Assembly (NCBI GenBank): GCA_965227045.1
Contig: OZ245718.1
Location: 1 to 64,000, forward strand
Reading direction: 5' to 3'
DNA length: 64,000 nucleotides
From: UBA10649 sp965227045
GTDB lineage: Bacteria; Actinomycetota; Actinomycetes; S36-B12
This document shows positions 60,066 to 64,000 of the stretch, one piece after another (position 1 is the first letter of the stretch; each line of letters starts with the position of its first letter). The notes beneath the pieces are model-generated. The model ran no database searches, was not told the DNA's origin, and was given only the letters and a program-made list of their open reading frames with translations. Made by a program: the position numbers and the translations under genes.

Positions 60066-62219
60066 ATGTCGCCCATGACCGACGAGACCGCTGCTGCCGT
60101 TATTGAGGGTTTGAGCGTGCAGAGGGGCACCCGGGGAATCGCGAATGTGGTGCTGGGCTCTCTCGGGCCCGATCGCAGCCTGACCGAGCGCGTCGCGCTA
60201 TTCGCGGCCGCGGCCGCTGTCGGTCCCTCGTTCCAGCCCGGCCTGCAGCCCAGACGGACGATGGACCAGGCCGTCGCCACAGGCGTGATCGCCGCGAGCA
60301 CCCTTTCTGCGGTCACCGTGGCACAGAGCGGTATCGAGTCGGTGGGCCGCCTGCTCACGCGCGGTCGGCGCGACACCGGGTCGACGGCCGCCCGGCTCGC
60401 GTTCACGGTCGGCACGAATGTCGTCGTCGGCGCGGTGGCCGAAGGTCTGGCCCGCGCACTGCCTCCCCACGAGGACGAACCGCTTCGGCGCGGACTGCTG
60501 CGCGTGGCCGCGAACCGCACGGCGCGCGTGGCCGCCGTGGGAGCAGGACTGTCCGCCGTCATCGGCGCAATCGACATCGCTGCCGCCTCCACGCCGGGCA
60601 TGCGGTGGGTCACGCGCGTCCCACTCGCGCTGCCCGCGGGAGTTGCGTACTCCGCCTGGCGGATCCGTCGGGTCCACGAGGAGTCCGTCAAGGTCGGCGA
60701 CAAGACAATCGCCAACGTGTCCACGCAGAAGTCGGTGGCCATCGCGGTCGGGGTGGGCGCGGGCGTCATCGGACTGCAAGGCGTCGAGCGGCTGATTGCC
60801 CACGGCGTGTCGCGCGCGATCTGCCGTGTAGCCCCCAGTTATGACTCGGTCTCCAACCCGATTGGCCACGCCGTCGCCCTGACGCTGCTCGGCAGCGGAA
60901 TGTACGCGGGCTACGAGTACGCGGTCCGCCGCGTGGAGCAGGGCGGTGCTGCGGTCGAGCCGGCGTACGGCATCCCGCCGACCTCGACCCTGGTGTCGGG
61001 CGGACCGGAGAGTGTCGTCCCGTTCGACACGCTGTCCCGCGAGGGTCGCCGCTTCGTGAACATGGTCCTCACGCGCGAGGAGATCCAGAACGTCATGGGG
61101 GAGCCGGCCGTCGCCGATCCCATCCGGATCTTCGTCGGGCTCGACACGGCCGCCGAGGTCGAGGACCGCGTCGACATCATCATGGATGAGCTGGTGCGCA
61201 CCAAGGCCTTCGATCGCAAGGTGCTGTGCTTCGCCTCGCCGACAGGATCGGGCTACATCAACTACGTCATGGCCGAGTCGCTGGAGTACATGACTCTCGG
61301 CGACAGCGCGATCGTCACGATGCAGTACTCGATGCTGCCGTCGTCGATGTCGCTCACGCGCACGGGCCTGGCCATCGAGCAGAACCGCGACATGATGCAC
61401 GCGATCACCGGATACCTGCGCGGCATGGATCCGGCCAAGCGCCCACGCTTCGTGATCTTCGGCGAGAGCCTCGGCGCGCTGACGATGCAGGACATCTGGC
61501 GGCACCGCACGGTCGAGGCGATGGATCGCGACTTCGTGCACTCGGGCATCTACCTCGGGACCCCGTCGGGTACCGAGTTCGCCAAGTCCTGGCGGCTGAA
61601 TCCCGAGAAGATCGATCCCGCGGGCAAGGTCATCGAGATCGACGACTACGGCCAGTACATCGACATTCCCAGCGATGCGCGCGATCAGGTCCGGCACATC
61701 CTCATCAGCCACAACGACGACCCGATCCCCAAGTTCGGCACGAACCTCCTGCTGCGCAAGCCATGGTGGCTCGGTCCACCGGACCAGCGTCCGCCCGGCA
61801 TCCCGAAGTCCGCATCGTGGCGACCGGGCATCACCTTCGTGCTCACCGGCATCGACCTGGTCAACGCCATGGACGTAGTCCCCGGAACGTTCGGCCGACG
61901 CGGCCACGACTACCGCGAGGACATCGCAAGGCTGGTGTCGGCGGCCTACGACCTGCCCGTCACCCCGCGCCAACTGCTCGAGATCGAGCGCGCGCTTCGC
62001 GAGCGAGAGCTCGAGTGGGCCCAGGCTCGCGTCGTCTCCGAGCAGATCGCGCGCGCCCGCGAGGCGCTGCTACGCGAGTTCAAGACGTGGGGCGTCAGCA
62101 GTGGCAGCGACAGCCAGGCCGACGCCGTGCTTCGTCAGATGCTCGGGCAGTCCACCACTGCAGCCCCGATCATCGCCGCAGAAGTGCGCGAATCCGAGGA
62201 CCCGCTCGTCTCGACGTAG
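60066..62219 (+). CDS. Membrane alpha/beta-hydrolase (Abhydrolase_9 family)
   Basis: The 717-aa protein has an N-terminal domain with weakly hydrophobic helices (about 20-310) and the catalytic domain with FGESLGALTMQ (nucleophile Ser in GESLG) and later HNDDPIPKFG, as in Abhydrolase_9_N plus Abhydrolase_9. Related proteins in actinobacteria are of unknown substrate. A C-terminal coiled, Glu/Arg-rich region (about 635-690) follows. The start is ATG 60066 or ATG 60075; the latter has TTGGAT 7 nt upstream. Confidence 0.82.
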   Translation: MSPMTDETAAAVIEGLSVQRGTRGIANVVLGSLGPDRSLTERVALFAAAAAVGPSFQPGLQPRRTMDQAVATGVIAASTLSAVTVAQSGIESVGRLLTRGRRDTGSTAARLAFTVGTNVVVGAVAEGLARALPPHEDEPLRRGLLRVAANRTARVAAVGAGLSAVIGAIDIAAASTPGMRWVTRVPLALPAGVAYSAWRIRRVHEESVKVGDKTIANVSTQKSVAIAVGVGAGVIGLQGVERLIAHGVSRAICRVAPSYDSVSNPIGHAVALTLLGSGMYAGYEYAVRRVEQGGAAVEPAYGIPPTSTLVSGGPESVVPFDTLSREGRRFVNMVLTREEIQNVMGEPAVADPIRIFVGLDTAAEVEDRVDIIMDELVRTKAFDRKVLCFASPTGSGYINYVMAESLEYMTLGDSAIVTMQYSMLPSSMSLTRTGLAIEQNRDMMHAITGYLRGMDPAKRPRFVIFGESLGALTMQDIWRHRTVEAMDRDFVHSGIYLGTPSGTEFAKSWRLNPEKIDPAGKVIEIDDYGQYIDIPSDARDQVRHILISHNDDPIPKFGTNLLLRKPWWLGPPDQRPPGIPKSASWRPGITFVLTGIDLVNAMDVVPGTFGRRGHDYREDIARLVSAAYDLPVTPRQLLEIERALRERELEWAQARVVSEQIARAREALLREFKTWGVSSGSDSQADAVLRQMLGQSTTAAPIIAAEVRESEDPLVST

Positions 62220-62222
62220 GCA

Positions 62223-62810
62223 CTAGAGCACGATCGTCTTGGCATTCTCGAAGATCTTCTCGACATAGGCCTCGGTCTCGGGAAAGGGCGGGATGCCGTC
62301 GTACTTGCGCACGGCGTTGAAGCCGGCGTTGTAGGCCGCGATCGTGTTGCGCAGGCGATTGCCGGACACGTCGCGCACGAGTCTTCGGTTCAGGCAGTTC
62401 ATCTCCGCTGCCGAGTGGATCGCGTCCTCGGCATCGAACACGTCGATGTTGCCGTCGTCGTTGCCGTCGATGCCGTACTGCTTCCAGACGTCGGGCATGA
62501 ACTGTGCGATGCCGCGTGCGCCCGCGGGCGATCGGGCCTCGGGATCCCATCCGCTCTCGGCAGCAATCTGCGCAGCGAACACCTCGACCGGAACCGCACC
62601 GCAACGCTCGGCGGCGTCCCGGATGATCGATCGGTACTTCTCGGGGACGACGATTGCACCGCCGAGGAGACCCTGGTCGCGGGCGCCACCGATCGCGACC
62701 ATCGTGCCGACGACGACCGAGGCGATGAGGGCCACACCGAGGACGAGCGCGACGATGAGCGGGACACGGGACTTGCGGCGCGGGCGCGTAGACATCTGCG
62801 TGCCGCTCAC
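62223..62810 (-). CDS. Membrane-anchored lytic transglycosylase (SLT)
   Basis: The 195-aa protein has one N-terminal membrane helix (about 17-40) and an SLT domain with the catalytic Glu85 in AAESGWDPEARSPAGARGIAQFMP-like context (written here in parts: AAESGWDPEA, GARGIAQFMP) and AYNAGFNAVRKY. It should cleave peptidoglycan glycan strands. GTG 62810 is chosen because TACCGT (minus, 62822-62817) is 6 nt upstream; ATG 62855 is not supported. Confidence 0.9.
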   Translation of the reverse strand: MSGTQMSTRPRRKSRVPLIVALVLGVALIASVVVGTMVAIGGARDQGLLGGAIVVPEKYRSIIRDAAERCGAVPVEVFAAQIAAESGWDPEARSPAGARGIAQFMPDVWKQYGIDGNDDGNIDVFDAEDAIHSAAEMNCLNRRLVRDVSGNRLRNTIAAYNAGFNAVRKYDGIPPFPETEAYVEKIFENAKTIVL

Positions 62811-62875
62811 GCATCCACGGTAACCCGCGAGGGCGCATGTTTGTCCAACCCACACCCCGCGCGTACGGTGTTGCC
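62811..62875. promoter_or_regulatory. Divergent promoters for transglycosylase and GTPase
   Basis: Minus TACCGT at 62822-62817 (6 nt to GTG 62810) and plus TACGGT at 62864-62869 (6 nt to GTG 62876) share a 65-bp gap; the two hexamers differ at one position. Confidence 0.6.
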
Positions 62876-64000
62876 GTGACCATCCAGCCGGGCGAGCCGA
62901 CTTCGGCGGCCTCCTCGAGCTCGGTGCCCGACCTGTCCAAGCTCCAGGTCGAGGGGATGTTCGAGCAGCGCCTGGCCGAGGCGTTCGCCGCCCTTGGCTG
63001 CTTCAACCTCGCGGTCTTCGGCAAGACCGGCGTCGGCAAGTCGACCCTCGTCAACTCGATCTTCGGCCGTGACGTGGCAGCGACCGGCGTTGGCAGCCCC
63101 GTGACGAAGGGCCTGGTCTACTACCGGCATCCCGACGGCTTCCTGGGGCTGTACGACTCGGAGGGCTTCGAGACCGGCACCGCAGGCGACGCGATCGTCA
63201 ACGGACTGCGTCGGCTCGTGGCGGAGTACCGCGAGGGCGCGGTCGATCGACAGATACACGCGGTGTGGTACCTCGTGCGCTGGTCCGACCGGCGATTCGA
63301 GTCCGCGCAGGAGCAGTTCGTTCGCGAGCTCGCCGATCTCGGACTTCCGGTCATTGTCGTCATGACCCAGGTGCCCAGTCGCGACGGGGTCGCGCACCCG
63401 GAGGCGCTGGAGTTCGCCCGCTATATCGAGTCGCTCTCGCTCCCGATCCGCCCGCGCGGCAAGGTCGTCATCACGAACGCGCTGCGCGACCCGTTCACCG
63501 ACAGCCCCGTCTTCGGGCTGCAGACACTTCTCGACGACACCTACGACGTCATCCCCGAGGTCGTCGAGGGCGCGCTCACCGCGGCGCAGGTGCTCGACGT
63601 TGGACGCAAAAGAAAACGCGTGGCGGCGATCATCAACCAGGCCGTGGTCGTCGCCGCTGGCGTCGGGGCAACCCCGATCCCGTTCGCTGACGCCGCACTC
63701 CTGGTCCCCAACCAAGTCACGATGATCGCCCGGATCACGGCGGCATACGGCCTTCCCCCGAATCGATCGAAGGCGCTGTCCGCAGCGGGTGCCGTCGTGC
63801 TCACGGGCGGAGCGACCATGGCGGGTCGCTACGCGGTGACCAGCCTGCTCAAGTTCGTCCCGGGCGGCATGATCGCCGGATCGGCGATCTCGGCCACCGT
63901 CGCGGGCGCGCTGACCAAGGCCGTGGGCACCGCGTGGTCGCGGGTCTGCGAGTACTCGATGACGTTGAGTCCCGATGCGCGCGAGCAGTTTCTCAACAGT
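62876..64000 (+). CDS. GTPase with DUF697-like C-terminal region (3' end outside window)
   Basis: The frame is open for 375 codons to the window end. It shows a P-loop GKTGVGKST (residues 49-57), the G3 motif DSEGF (94-98), and, at the expected G4 place, MTQVPSRDG, so the usual NKxD/TKxD Lys and Asp are not conventional. A hydrophobic, DUF697-like region begins near VAAIINQAVVVAAG with PIPFADAALLVPNQ. It resembles Era-type or IRG-like membrane GTPases; function unknown. GTG 62876 is 6 nt after TACGGT. Confidence 0.85.
   Translation, partial: MTIQPGEPTSAASSSSVPDLSKLQVEGMFEQRLAEAFAALGCFNLAVFGKTGVGKSTLVNSIFGRDVAATGVGSPVTKGLVYYRHPDGFLGLYDSEGFETGTAGDAIVNGLRRLVAEYREGAVDRQIHAVWYLVRWSDRRFESAQEQFVRELADLGLPVIVVMTQVPSRDGVAHPEALEFARYIESLSLPIRPRGKVVITNALRDPFTDSPVFGLQTLLDDTYDVIPEVVEGALTAAQVLDVGRKRKRVAAIINQAVVVAAGVGATPIPFADAALLVPNQVTMIARITAAYGLPPNRSKALSAAGAVVLTGGATMAGRYAVTSLLKFVPGGMIAGSAISATVAGALTKAVGTAWSRVCEYSMTLSPDAREQFLNS

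Noticed and set aside
60198..61973. 591-codon open frame on the minus strand
   Set aside because: It is a shadow of the Abhydrolase_9 gene with no signal or domain; the same reasoning rejects 20561-22450, 59117-60769 and 773-2188.
1..64000. tRNA, rRNA, insertion sequence, integrase or attachment site
   Set aside because: No tRNA-like cloverleaf, transposase, integrase or flanking direct repeat was seen by eye; a tRNAscan or ISfinder search was not possible.

Overview
The window is 64 kb of ordinary, densely packed, high-GC chromosome from an actinomycete (class Actinomycetes). The evidence is a WhiB1 protein, a SigR/SigH-RsrA mycothiol-type redox sigma/anti-sigma pair, the fused F420 enzyme FbiC, the fused 2-oxoglutarate enzyme Kgd with its small DUF6104 follower, a nickel superoxide dismutase with its SodX protease, and many GTG starts. 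The block dagK - whiB1 - pdtaS - biotin carrier - rsrA - sigR - SRAP - aroA - rsgA matches, as I remember it, the Mycobacterium tuberculosis Rv3218-Rv3228 neighbourhood. I cannot name a genus. I saw no insertion sequence, prophage, CRISPR array, rRNA or tRNA.

Layout. 1-4.0 kb: the end of a myo-inositol catabolic operon (iolD, a transaldolase-like protein, iolB, a PhyH dioxygenase). 4.0-7.9 kb: pyruvate carboxylase coupled to a UPF0303 protein, opposite strand. 8.1-17.9 kb: a MASE1-PAS-GGDEF-EAL protein, an ABM protein, an LppM-like lipoprotein, a FadD36/MatB-like ligase, DUF3097, a GNAT protein, a GMC oxidoreductase and exonuclease III. 18-23.8 kb: a 55-aa ORF, fbiC, a SulP transporter and a P450. 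23.8-33.4 kb: CBS protein, hisN, rsgA and aroA, then SRAP, the sigR-rsrA stress module, pdtaS and whiB1. 33.7-41 kb: lipid kinase, an unusually arranged CoA-transferase, an RsbW/sigma module preceded by a pentapeptide protein and a hidden 27-aa ORF, a diguanylate cyclase and a secreted RTX-pentapeptide protein. 41-48.4 kb: sodN/sodX, malic enzyme, a quinone-reductase-like protein and kgd. 48.4-64 kb: secreted CAP protein, ABC-2 transporter, sugar porter, L,D-transpeptidase, sbcDC, thioesterase, an Abhydrolase_9 protein, a lytic transglycosylase and a partial DUF697-type GTPase.

The genes support central carbon metabolism (inositol breakdown, pyruvate carboxylation, malic enzyme, 2-oxoglutarate oxidation), shikimate and histidine synthesis, F420 synthesis, redox and general stress control, c-di-GMP signalling and DNA repair.

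No obvious new defence or biosynthetic system is present. The most interesting material is non-coding. At least 21 genes have a TANNNT-like -10 box 6-8 nt before the start codon, which is the signature of leaderless transcription. Two divergent gene pairs have start codons only 22-23 bp apart with overlapping -10 boxes. The whiB1 leader can fold into a long stem whose G.U pairs exist only in the whiB1-sense RNA. Several long, mutually unrelated inverted repeats occupy intergenic gaps, one of them between divergent promoters. Two small ORFs (55 and 27 aa) look real from their signals and couplings.
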